The notes below the pieces were generated by a model. It ran no database searches, was not told the DNA's origin, and worked only from the letters and a program-made list of their open reading frames with translations. From JAYPEY01 sp964519245 (lineage in GTDB: Bacteria; Verrucomicrobiota; Verrucomicrobiia; Limisphaerales; JAYPEY01), in assembly GCA_964519245.1 (NCBI GenBank), contig CAZFLK010000037.1, positions 1 to 39,852 on the forward strand: a stretch of 39,852 nt of DNA, written 5' to 3'. The translations under genes were made by a program, and so were the position numbers. Of the stretch, positions 14,492 to 21,893 are shown in pieces (the stretch's first letter is position 1; the number at the start of each line of letters is the position of its first letter).

Positions 14492-15898
14492 ATGCTCCGT
14501 TTCTCAATCACCTTCGCCTCGGCCATTTCGTGCGCCCTGCTCTCCCTGCGAGCCGCGCCCGCCAAGCCCAATATCATCGTCCTGATCACTGACGATGCCG
14601 GCTATGTGGATTTCGGCTGCTATGGCGGCGCTCAGATACCCACGCCCCAGATCGATTCCATTGCCCGTGACGGCGTTCGTATTACACAGGGTTATGTCTC
14701 CGCCTCGGTCTGCTGCCCGTCCCGCGCCGGCCTTCTCACTGGCCGCTATCAGCAGCGGTTCGGCCACGAGTTCAACGGCTTCGCCATCCCGCAACCCGGC
14801 TTCGGCCCCGAGGACATGGGCTTGGATCCCGACGAAACCACCATCGCCGAAGCCCTCAAACCACTCGGTTACCGGACCATGATCGTCGGCAAGTGGCACA
14901 TGGGGACGCACGAGCGCTTCCACCCGAAACATCACGGCTTCGACGAATTCTACGGCATCAAGGGCGGCAGCCGCAGCTACTTCGGCGTCAGTAAAAAGCG
15001 CGTGTCCGAAAACTGGAAACTCTACCGCAACGACGAGGTCATCCCTGAGTCGGAAATAACATACTTAACTGATATGTTAACTTTTGCAGCGGTTGACTAC
15101 GTCGAGCGGAATCAGGAACGCCCGTTCTTCCTCTACCTTTCCTACACGGCCGTCCATGGTCCGATGCATGGAAAGCCCGAAGATATTGAGCATTTTGGCG
15201 GTATTGCGGACAAGAAGCGCCGCACCTTCGCCGCGATGGACAAGGCCTTGGACGAGGGTGTCGGACGTTTGCTGCAGACACTCAAGACGACGGGGTTGGA
15301 GCGGGACACATTGTTGTTTTTCATCAACGACAATGGCGGCGCGACGAGCAATGGATCCGACAACGGTCCGCTCCGGGGGATGAAGGGCTCCAAGTGGGAG
15401 GGCGGCATCCGGGTGCCCTTCATGGTCAAATGGCCGGCAAGACTCAAGGGGAATCGGACGTTCGACAAGCCTGTCATCTCACTGGACATCCAAGCCACAG
15501 CGATTGCGGCGGCGGGAGGCGAGCCCGACCGACAGCCCAAGCGCCTCGACGGCGTCAATCTGATCCCCTTTCTCACCGGCAAGAACCCGAAGGCGCCGCA
15601 CAATGCGCTGTTCTGGCGACGGGGCGTGGCGGCCGCGGTGCGACAAGGGCCTTGGAAACTGATCCGCTCGGAGACCAATCCGCCGATCCTGGTCAACCTG
15701 GATGACGACCTTGGTGAAACCCGAAACCTCGCGAGCGGGAAGCCCAGGATCGTTGAGCGACTCTCCGGATTATTGTCCGCTTGGGAAAAAGGCCTCGCCC
15801 CGCCCAAGTGGCGCGAAGGCGAACGCTGGTCGCAGAACCAGATTCAGAAGCACCGCATGGATGTGATCGGTCGGGATGCGGAACGAAAACTTCCTTGA
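14492..15898 (+). CDS. Secreted type I (formylglycine-dependent) sulfatase
   Basis: Arylsulfatase-family enzyme of 468 residues that hydrolyses sulfate esters. I start it at ATG 14492 because this gives a signal peptide (LRFSITFASAISCALLSLRA) directly before the conserved KPNIIVLITDDAG. The open frame itself extends much further upstream, antisense to the SGNH gene. Metal-binding Asp34-Asp35 and the sulfatase signature C74-C-P-S-R78 AGLLTGR are present; Cys74 would become formylglycine. VGKWHMG (Lys, His) and the C-terminal DNGGATSNGSDN and GSKWEGGIRVPF blocks complete the fold. No maturase lies in this window, so it must be encoded elsewhere. Around 15053-15090 there is an abrupt run of rare AT-rich codons. 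Likely periplasmic or surface degradation of algal or mucin-type sulfated glycans. Confidence 0.92.
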   Translation: MLRFSITFASAISCALLSLRAAPAKPNIIVLITDDAGYVDFGCYGGAQIPTPQIDSIARDGVRITQGYVSASVCCPSRAGLLTGRYQQRFGHEFNGFAIPQPGFGPEDMGLDPDETTIAEALKPLGYRTMIVGKWHMGTHERFHPKHHGFDEFYGIKGGSRSYFGVSKKRVSENWKLYRNDEVIPESEITYLTDMLTFAAVDYVERNQERPFFLYLSYTAVHGPMHGKPEDIEHFGGIADKKRRTFAAMDKALDEGVGRLLQTLKTTGLERDTLLFFINDNGGATSNGSDNGPLRGMKGSKWEGGIRVPFMVKWPARLKGNRTFDKPVISLDIQATAIAAAGGEPDRQPKRLDGVNLIPFLTGKNPKAPHNALFWRRGVAAAVRQGPWKLIRSETNPPILVNLDDDLGETRNLASGKPRIVERLSGLLSAWEKGLAPPKWREGERWSQNQIQKHRMDVIGRDAERKLP

Positions 15899-15934
15899 TC
15901 CACAGTCCTGAGCAGCTCCCGCTTTTCCTGTCCA

Positions 15935-17320
15935 ATGGAGCCGTTGAAAACAGCGAAGAACCAGGCTTCATCACCCGGCGGACCGGCATCGCATCGCAAG
16001 ATGCTGATTGTCTTGGGAGCGTTGATCCTGCTGGTCGGAGCATTGACCATCCAACATTTCCTGCTTCAAGGGCGCGCGGACCGCCAGTTGCTGCGACTCC
16101 AATCGCAGGGGCATCCCACCGACCTGGTCGCGGTGAACGAATCCTACGCGATTCCCTCCGGAGTCACCAATGCCGCGGACATCTACCTCAGCGCCTTCAA
16201 TTCCTTCGCCAATGACGATCGCACGAACACGAACGGGCCCGCGCATCATCGACTGGCATCCCCGATCGACGATTATCCGGAGAATGTGCTGCAATTTGTC
16301 CGTGGTTGGGTGTCGACCAATTCGGCCACGCTTGCCAAGCTACATGAAGGCGCCCGCCATCCGCACTGCCGGTACCCGCAGGACTACACGCAGGGATTCA
16401 ATACGCTGCTGCCGCACTTGGGCCAGTTGAAGAATACGGTTCGTCTGCTGACCTGGCGCGCCTATCTTGACGCCGAGAAAGGCGACAGCGAACAGATGTT
16501 GCGACACCTGCAAACGGCGCTGAGGGTCTCGGACTCGTTGGTGGGCGAGCCCGATGTCATCGCGCAACTCGTCCGGGCCGCCGGTCACGCGATCGTCGCC
16601 AACAGGCTGGAGGAGATCCTGAATCGGCATCAGCTCAGCGACGCACAACTGCAACGCCTTTTCCGGATCCTCGAGGGACGCGAGTCACTGGCTCCCCTGC
16701 GCGCCGCCTTCGCCGGCGAACTCTGCATGGGTCTCGACTTCTTCGAAGACCCCAATGCCTTCGGCGGTCTGAATTTCAACGGGGTCTCCACCGGGGGCGA
16801 CCGCCTCAAGAGCATGGCCGCCATCTCAGGGCTGAAGGCGGCGGGATTCTGGGAACGCGATCGAGCGTTCTACATTCAATTGCACGAGGGTTATCTCAAT
16901 GCGCTCAGCCTGAGCTTTCCTGCAGCGCTTTCCGCCGGCAAGGAGGTGAACGCCCGCCTCGACGGGAGCAGGAAAGGCATCCGAAACCTGGTCACCCAGT
17001 CCATCGCGCCCGCCCTTTCCAAGATTATCGAGAAGGAAGCGCTGCGGGTGACAAGATTACGCCTGATACTCGTTGGACTTGCCGTGGAGAGGTATCGCCT
17101 GGCCCATGACGCACGTCGCCCCGATTCCCTCGACGAACTCGTTCCCGACTTCCTTCCCTCGATCCTGCAAGACCCCTTCGATGGCGCGGACCTCCGCTAC
17201 CGAAAATTGGACACCGGCTATGTGATCTGGGCCGTCGGTCGGGACCTGACGGACGATCGGGGAGATCTCACCCCTGAGGGAAAACACCCCAAAGACCCGA
17301 GGTTCCGAATGCTTCGTTGA
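15935..17320 (+). CDS. Membrane-anchored protein of unknown function
   Basis: I do not recognise this 461-residue protein as a named family. It has a cytoplasmic N-terminus of about 22 residues, one membrane segment (about 24-44), then a soluble, mostly helical domain. The C-terminal 90 residues look like the end of verrucomicrobial pseudopilin-like or housekeeping hypothetical proteins: LAVERYRLAHDARRPDSLDE, then DPFDGADLRYRK and a strand YVIWAVGRDLTDDRGD. No catalytic motif is visible. It follows the sulfatase by 36 bp on the same strand and could be co-transcribed, although no Shine-Dalgarno is evident. A collapsed relative lies at 12400-12814. It is convergent with ftsZ, with only 60 bp between and no clear terminator. 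Confidence 0.75.
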   Translation: MEPLKTAKNQASSPGGPASHRKMLIVLGALILLVGALTIQHFLLQGRADRQLLRLQSQGHPTDLVAVNESYAIPSGVTNAADIYLSAFNSFANDDRTNTNGPAHHRLASPIDDYPENVLQFVRGWVSTNSATLAKLHEGARHPHCRYPQDYTQGFNTLLPHLGQLKNTVRLLTWRAYLDAEKGDSEQMLRHLQTALRVSDSLVGEPDVIAQLVRAAGHAIVANRLEEILNRHQLSDAQLQRLFRILEGRESLAPLRAAFAGELCMGLDFFEDPNAFGGLNFNGVSTGGDRLKSMAAISGLKAAGFWERDRAFYIQLHEGYLNALSLSFPAALSAGKEVNARLDGSRKGIRNLVTQSIAPALSKIIEKEALRVTRLRLILVGLAVERYRLAHDARRPDSLDELVPDFLPSILQDPFDGADLRYRKLDTGYVIWAVGRDLTDDRGDLTPEGKHPKDPRFRMLR

Positions 17321-17380
17321 CGAACAGGAGAACAGAACCGGCGTTAGGCGACACGTCGAAACAAACTGCGGCGAGCGACG

Positions 17381-18700
17381 TCAGTTCAGTCCAACGCCCC
17401 GACGAATGTAGGTGGGCACATCAAGGTCCTCCCCGTTATGGATCGTCGGCTCCGTCTTGTCGAAGCGGCCTTTCGACACGATCTCCAAGGGAAGCGTCGC
17501 CTGACGCGCCTTCCCAAACTTGGAACCGCCGCCGTTTCGTCCGTTTGACTTCTTGAGCAGTTCCTGCTTCTTCTCCTCGCTCATCTCCGGGGGCGGCGGC
17601 ACGAGTCGGGACTTGGGGCGGCTGGTCTTGTTGTTCAGGAATTGGGTGTCGAGCATCTCGGACTGCACGGAGGCGTCGATCGAGGCGGCGGCGCCGGGGT
17701 TCAGTTCAGCCTCCTCCTCACGCGGATCGCGCCGGGTGACCACCAGGGTCAGATTCAGCTTCTCGGAGTAACGTTCATCCACCGCCGCGCCGAACACGAC
17801 ATTGGCATTCTCGCAGCGCCGGTTGATCTCCTTCATGACCTCGTTGACATCGGCCATGGTCATGTCGGAGCCGCCCTCGAGACTCACAAGCACCGCGCCC
17901 GCTTCATCCAGACAGCGCCCGCCATCCAGCAAGGGATGCGAGATGAGCTTGTCGATTGTCTTGCGCGCGCGATTGGCGCCGTCGGCCTCGGCTGAGGCAA
18001 ACAGACTCTCCGCTCGCCGTCCCCGCACAACCGCGCAGAGATCGGAAAAATGAATATCAATCAGCCCCGTCCGGGTCATCAGACGCCAAAGGCTGCGTAT
18101 GCCATCGATAAGCAATCCGTTGGACATGCGAAAGGTGTCCATCACGCTGGTGCTCTCGTCGATCAGCTTGAACACCTTCTGGTTCGGGAGGCAGATGACG
18201 CCGTCGGCTGCTGACTTGAGCATCTCCAACCCGTAACGGGCCTGCTTGACCCGACGGCCGCCCTCCAACTCGAAGGGAAGCATGACAAACGCCACAACAA
18301 GCGCCCCGGCTTCCTTCGCCGATTTCGCGATCACCGGCATGGCGCCGGTCGCGGCCCCGCCCCCGAGTCCAGCAACCAGGAAAACGACATCATTCCCCTC
18401 GCTCAACCGGGTCACCTCCTCGATCTTCTCCTGGGCGGCGACGCGGCCGAGCTCGGGATCCCCGCCGGTGCCCAGACCTCGCAGCATCTTGCATTCAAGG
18501 TGCAGCTTGTTGGGCGCAAACGATTTGGCCAGGTCCACTTTCTCGGTGTTCACGACGGCAAATTCAGCGGCCGCAAAGTCCTCGTCGCGTATCATTCGCT
18601 CGACGATCGAACACCCGGCGCCGCCGACGCCGATGACTCGAATCTTCAGTTCCGGCCTTTCAGCCGAAGTCGTGTTGTTGGTCTGCTCTGACTTGTCCAT
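17381..18700 (-). CDS. ftsZ: Cell division protein FtsZ (divergent)
   Basis: Tubulin-like GTPase forming the division ring; last gene of the dcw cluster, 24 bp after ftsA. In 439 residues the fold is recognisable: the opening KIRVIGVGGAGCS, a nucleotide loop, the T7 region and a C-terminal tail ending in DLDVPTYIRR (about 425-434), the peptide that binds FtsA. Key motifs deviate. The tubulin signature GGGTGTGA is GGGAATGA at 113-120. The T7 loop, NxDxxD in typical FtsZ, reads D215-I-H217-F-S-D220, so only the last acidic residue is kept. NTDxQAL is NTEKVDL. Position, size and tail leave little doubt that this is FtsZ, but GTP turnover may be unusual. A long variable linker (about 330-415) is rich in Pro, Lys and Glu. 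Confidence 0.93.
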   Translation of the reverse strand: MDKSEQTNNTTSAERPELKIRVIGVGGAGCSIVERMIRDEDFAAAEFAVVNTEKVDLAKSFAPNKLHLECKMLRGLGTGGDPELGRVAAQEKIEEVTRLSEGNDVVFLVAGLGGGAATGAMPVIAKSAKEAGALVVAFVMLPFELEGGRRVKQARYGLEMLKSAADGVICLPNQKVFKLIDESTSVMDTFRMSNGLLIDGIRSLWRLMTRTGLIDIHFSDLCAVVRGRRAESLFASAEADGANRARKTIDKLISHPLLDGGRCLDEAGAVLVSLEGGSDMTMADVNEVMKEINRRCENANVVFGAAVDERYSEKLNLTLVVTRRDPREEEAELNPGAAASIDASVQSEMLDTQFLNNKTSRPKSRLVPPPPEMSEEKKQELLKKSNGRNGGGSKFGKARQATLPLEIVSKGRFDKTEPTIHNGEDLDVPTYIRRGVGLN

Positions 18701-18724
18701 GATGATGCCTTTATCTGTTGCCGA

Positions 18725-19948
18725 CTAACCCCGACGGAAAAACGATCCGACCGCCTGAAGAATGCCCCCGGAGAGGGAACTCCTGGTGGTGCGCTGCTTC
18801 TGCTGCAAGGACCCGAACTTGACGAGCCCGATCGCGGTGGAGAACTCCGGTTGCTCAAGCGCGTCCTTGAGGCCGCTGATGGCGTTGGTCTTGCCGATGT
18901 GTATCGGCAACCGGAACACATCCTCGGCGAGGGAGGTGATGGCCGGCGTGCGGGCGCAACCGCCGCTGATGAAGACACCCGCTCGCAGGTAGTCCATCAG
19001 TCCCGCCTCATCCAGATCCTGCTCAATCAGTTCGAAGATCTCCTGGTAGCGCAACGACATGATCCGGCGCAGATGCTCCACATTGATGTTCTTGTCCGGC
19101 AGCCCCAGTTCATTCTTCAACGCGATGGCGCGTCCGCGATCCTCGGGCTGAACCATGGCCGAGCCATGCTCCAGCTTCAGTTTCTCCGCGCGGGCAAGGG
19201 AGACCTTCAGACCGACCGCAAGATCGTTGGAGACGTGGTCGCCGCCGACCGCGATCACGCCGCTGTGTTTGACGATCCCATTCGAATAGACCACGTAATC
19301 GGTGGTCCCGGCGCCAATGTCGATGACCAGGGCCCCGAGTTCCTTGTGCTCGTTGCTGAGCACGGCCATCGCTGAGGCAAGACCGTTGAAGGCGATTGCC
19401 TCCACGTCCAATTGCAGCCCCTTGAAAGTGCGAATGGGATTCTGAAGCCGGTTGTGTTGGCCATGAATGACATGAACATCCACCTCGACCTTGGCCCCAA
19501 GCATGCCGATCGGGTTCTGGATCCCCCCCTGCCCGTCCACCAGGAAGTGTTGTCGAATGGTGTGCACGATGGTGTTCTCCATCGGGAGGTTGATGGCCTT
19601 GGCGTTCTTGATGACGTCCTGAACGTCCTCGGCGCAGATCTCCCGGTCGTCGGAAACAATGGGATGCACGCCACGATTGTTGAACCCGCGGATATGACCG
19701 CCGCTGACGCCGAGGTACACGCTGCGAATCTCCACATCGGCCATGTGCTCCGCTTCCGCGATGGCGTTGCGCAGGTCCCGCTCGGTCGGCGCAGGGTCGA
19801 CAATCTCGCCCTTGCGGACGCCGCTCGACTGGGACTGGCCGACGCCGATCACATTGAGGGTCCCGTCAGGCAGGATCTCGCTGACGACGCAGCAGACTTT
19901 CGAAGTGCCTATCTCAAGGCCGACAATCACTGAGACAGTTTCAAACAT
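18725..19948 (-). CDS. ftsA: Cell division protein FtsA
   Basis: Actin-family ATPase that tethers FtsZ to the membrane. I start it at ATG 19948 (407 residues), where an AGGAGA ribosome site lies five bases upstream and the product begins MFETVSVIVGLEIGTSKVCC, matching the family. A longer frame to 20038 would add 30 residues overlapping ftsQ. Visible motifs: phosphate-1 loop VGLEIGTSKV, the 1C domain, phosphate-2 VIDIGAGTTDYVVY, adenosine loop GVFISGGCARTPAI, and a C-terminal amphipathic segment GGILQAVGSFFRRG for membrane attachment. Its start overlaps the ftsQ stop by eight bases. Confidence 0.94.
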   Translation of the reverse strand: MFETVSVIVGLEIGTSKVCCVVSEILPDGTLNVIGVGQSQSSGVRKGEIVDPAPTERDLRNAIAEAEHMADVEIRSVYLGVSGGHIRGFNNRGVHPIVSDDREICAEDVQDVIKNAKAINLPMENTIVHTIRQHFLVDGQGGIQNPIGMLGAKVEVDVHVIHGQHNRLQNPIRTFKGLQLDVEAIAFNGLASAMAVLSNEHKELGALVIDIGAGTTDYVVYSNGIVKHSGVIAVGGDHVSNDLAVGLKVSLARAEKLKLEHGSAMVQPEDRGRAIALKNELGLPDKNINVEHLRRIMSLRYQEIFELIEQDLDEAGLMDYLRAGVFISGGCARTPAITSLAEDVFRLPIHIGKTNAISGLKDALEQPEFSTAIGLVKFGSLQQKQRTTRSSLSGGILQAVGSFFRRG

Positions 19949-20909
19949 TGGTTCTCCTATGTGGCGTGGTGGATTCGTTGGCGGTGTTTGGTTCGAGATT
20001 GGAGCGGTGTTCCGCCGCGCGCCAGACAGCGGGCACATTGTTGCTGATGGAAACGTCCAAACTTTCGATCCGAAGTCCCTGCGCGGCGCCGCGATCGCGA
20101 ATCAACCGCCAGCGGGCCAGCTGGAGTTCGTGATTCTCCAGGCCGAAAGTGATCCGGGAGCCGGTCTCGTCCCTCACCAACAACGTGGTCGGGGCGGAGA
20201 CATCGATGGTCGTGATCATGGCCTCGCCATGCATCGGCGATTTCGGAAAGGCCTGCGCGAGGTCCAACGCGGCCCGGACCCCCAGTGATTCCACCTGCTG
20301 CCCGATGCGCAACTCCGACGGATCGAGATTGACCAACAGCGGCAACGACTTCTCGCGCTGACGCGCCTTTGCCACCCGCCACTTCGGATCGACCGGAAGG
20401 ATGACGCAGCCTTCGGAATCAAGCAGATAGACGGTCCGCGATAGGCCGTCCTTCCCCTTGCCCGGGGACACGGCAACCACCCGCGCGACGGGCTTGCGCT
20501 CCCACACCCGTATCTTCAACACATTCGGCAACTGACGTTCCAGCGAAACGGACCGGATGTTCGGCGCCAACTCCATGTTGCGCTTGATGACCGGAAGATC
20601 GAGATCGATCAGATTGTCGCCTTCCGCAACGCCGGCCCATTGCAACAGTCGCTCACGCGTGATCACCCCGTTGGAACGAATGTCGATTCGCGCAATCGAG
20701 AAAGACTCGTTCTCGTAGACAAACCGATCCAGCACATACTCACCGCCCTTCCATAAACCCCAAGCGCTGCCGACGATCCCGACGCCGAACAGGACGGCCA
20801 TGAGCGCGACCTGGACGCGGCGGCGACTGACCGACTCCGAGCGCGCCTTCACATCAAGCACGTTCTCCCGACGGATTCGCTTCTTGTTTTCCTTCTTACG
20901 CGACAACAT
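19941..20909 (-). CDS. ftsQ: Cell division protein FtsQ
   Basis: Bitopic divisome protein of 322 residues linking cytoplasmic and periplasmic parts of the septal machine. The N-terminus is strongly basic (RKKENKKRIRREN), followed by one membrane segment (about 33-53). The POTRA domain covers about 69-138: IARIDIRSNGVITRERLLQW, then NLIDLDLPVIKRNMELAPNI and KIRVWERKPVARV. The FtsQ beta-domain follows, with YLLDSEGCVI and LPLLVN. Sequence conservation is low, as usual, so the call rests on architecture and on position between ddl and ftsA. The start overlaps ddl by 14 bp and the stop overlaps ftsA by 8 bp. The C-terminal 30 residues are polar and probably disordered. Confidence 0.88.
   Translation of the reverse strand: MLSRKKENKKRIRRENVLDVKARSESVSRRRVQVALMAVLFGVGIVGSAWGLWKGGEYVLDRFVYENESFSIARIDIRSNGVITRERLLQWAGVAEGDNLIDLDLPVIKRNMELAPNIRSVSLERQLPNVLKIRVWERKPVARVVAVSPGKGKDGLSRTVYLLDSEGCVILPVDPKWRVAKARQREKSLPLLVNLDPSELRIGQQVESLGVRAALDLAQAFPKSPMHGEAMITTIDVSAPTTLLVRDETGSRITFGLENHELQLARWRLIRDRGAAQGLRIESLDVSISNNVPAVWRAAEHRSNLEPNTANESTTPHRRTNV
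19952..19960 (-). promoter_or_regulatory. Ribosome binding site deciding the FtsA start
   Basis: AGGAGA on the minus strand just upstream of ATG 19948, located inside the last codons of ftsQ. It favours the 407-residue FtsA over an N-terminally extended form. Confidence 0.65.
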
Positions 20910-21876
20910 GGCTTTCTTTTTGATTTGGATTTGCCCGCCTCAAGGCGAGTTCGACCATCCGTTGGCAAAGGGCGGGATAGTCGAGGCCTTGAGCCGCGGC
21001 CGCCTTGGGCAACAGACTGGTCTCCGTCATCCCGGGGAGGGTGTTCAACTCCAGGAAGTGCGGATTGCCGCGCGAATCGAGCATGACATCGAGGCGGCCA
21101 TAGTCGCGTCCGCCGACCGTCTCGAACGCCCGCAAAGCCAGTTCCTGGATGCGGCGGGTCTGCTCGGGCTCCAGATCGGCCGGACAAAAATAGTCGGTCT
21201 TGCCATCGGTGTACTTGTTCTCGTAGTCAAACGCGCCGCTGCGGGGGCGAACCTCGACCAGGGGCAACGCCTCACCGTCCAGTATGCCAACGGTGAACTC
21301 CCGGCCACGAATCAACTCCTCCATGAGGATGAGCTCCCCGAATTGCAGCGCCTGGTTCAAGGCGGATTCGAATGTGTCCTCGGCCTCGACAATCTGAAGG
21401 CCAACGCTGGATCCCTGATCGACCGGCTTGAGAATGAGCGGGAGTCCCCAACCGTCCGGCGGGGCCGCCAGCGGCTCCGACAAGGCCACGCCGCGGGGAG
21501 TCGGAATGCCATTCCTGGCCCAGGCGTCCTTGGTCCGGATCTTGTCGAAGGCGATCGAGTTCGCCTCGGCGTCGCAGCCTGTGTAGGGAACGCCCCAATC
21601 GTCCAATTGACGCTGAACGGTTCCGTCTTCGCCGTAGCGTCCGTGCAGGGCCAGAAACACGACGCTGACGTCCGGGGGCAGGGTCCAATCCGGCGTCCGG
21701 GGGTCAATGCGCTCAACGGTATGGCCAAGGGTTTCCAAGGCGGCAGCCACGGCCTCGCCGGATTTCAGCGAGATCGCCCGCTCATCGGAGGGGCCGCCCA
21801 GCAGGACGGCGAGCTTCAGCGCCTCCATGTTCCTGCCCGGGCTCCGGTCGTTCCTGGTTTTGAGGACATTGTTCAT
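20896..21876 (-). CDS. ddl: D-alanine--D-alanine ligase
   Basis: ATP-grasp enzyme making D-Ala-D-Ala for the pentapeptide. The 326 residues show the family blocks: AVLLGGPSDERAISLKSG, FLALHGRYGEDGTVQ (the ALHG loop), LPLILKPVDQGSSVGLQ, VEVRPRSGAFDYENKYT, and the metal site with FLELNTLPGMTETSLLP. The length is near the usual 300-320. Two starts are possible: ATG 21876, used here, or ATG 21828, which is preceded by AGGA and would begin MEALKLAVLLGG, a more typical distance to the first strand. It lies 17 bp after murC-murB and overlaps ftsQ by 14 bp. Unlike Chlamydia, where MurC is fused to Ddl, the ligase is separate here. Confidence 0.94.
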   Translation of the reverse strand: MNNVLKTRNDRSPGRNMEALKLAVLLGGPSDERAISLKSGEAVAAALETLGHTVERIDPRTPDWTLPPDVSVVFLALHGRYGEDGTVQRQLDDWGVPYTGCDAEANSIAFDKIRTKDAWARNGIPTPRGVALSEPLAAPPDGWGLPLILKPVDQGSSVGLQIVEAEDTFESALNQALQFGELILMEELIRGREFTVGILDGEALPLVEVRPRSGAFDYENKYTDGKTDYFCPADLEPEQTRRIQELALRAFETVGGRDYGRLDVMLDSRGNPHFLELNTLPGMTETSLLPKAAAAQGLDYPALCQRMVELALRRANPNQKESHVVA

Positions 21877-21893
21877 CGGTCGTTCCGGCTTCG

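Noticed and set aside
17321..17380. Possible terminator between the 15935 gene and ftsZ (acgtcg and cgacgt)
   Set aside because: Only six pairs with a 17-base loop and no U tract; too weak to call.
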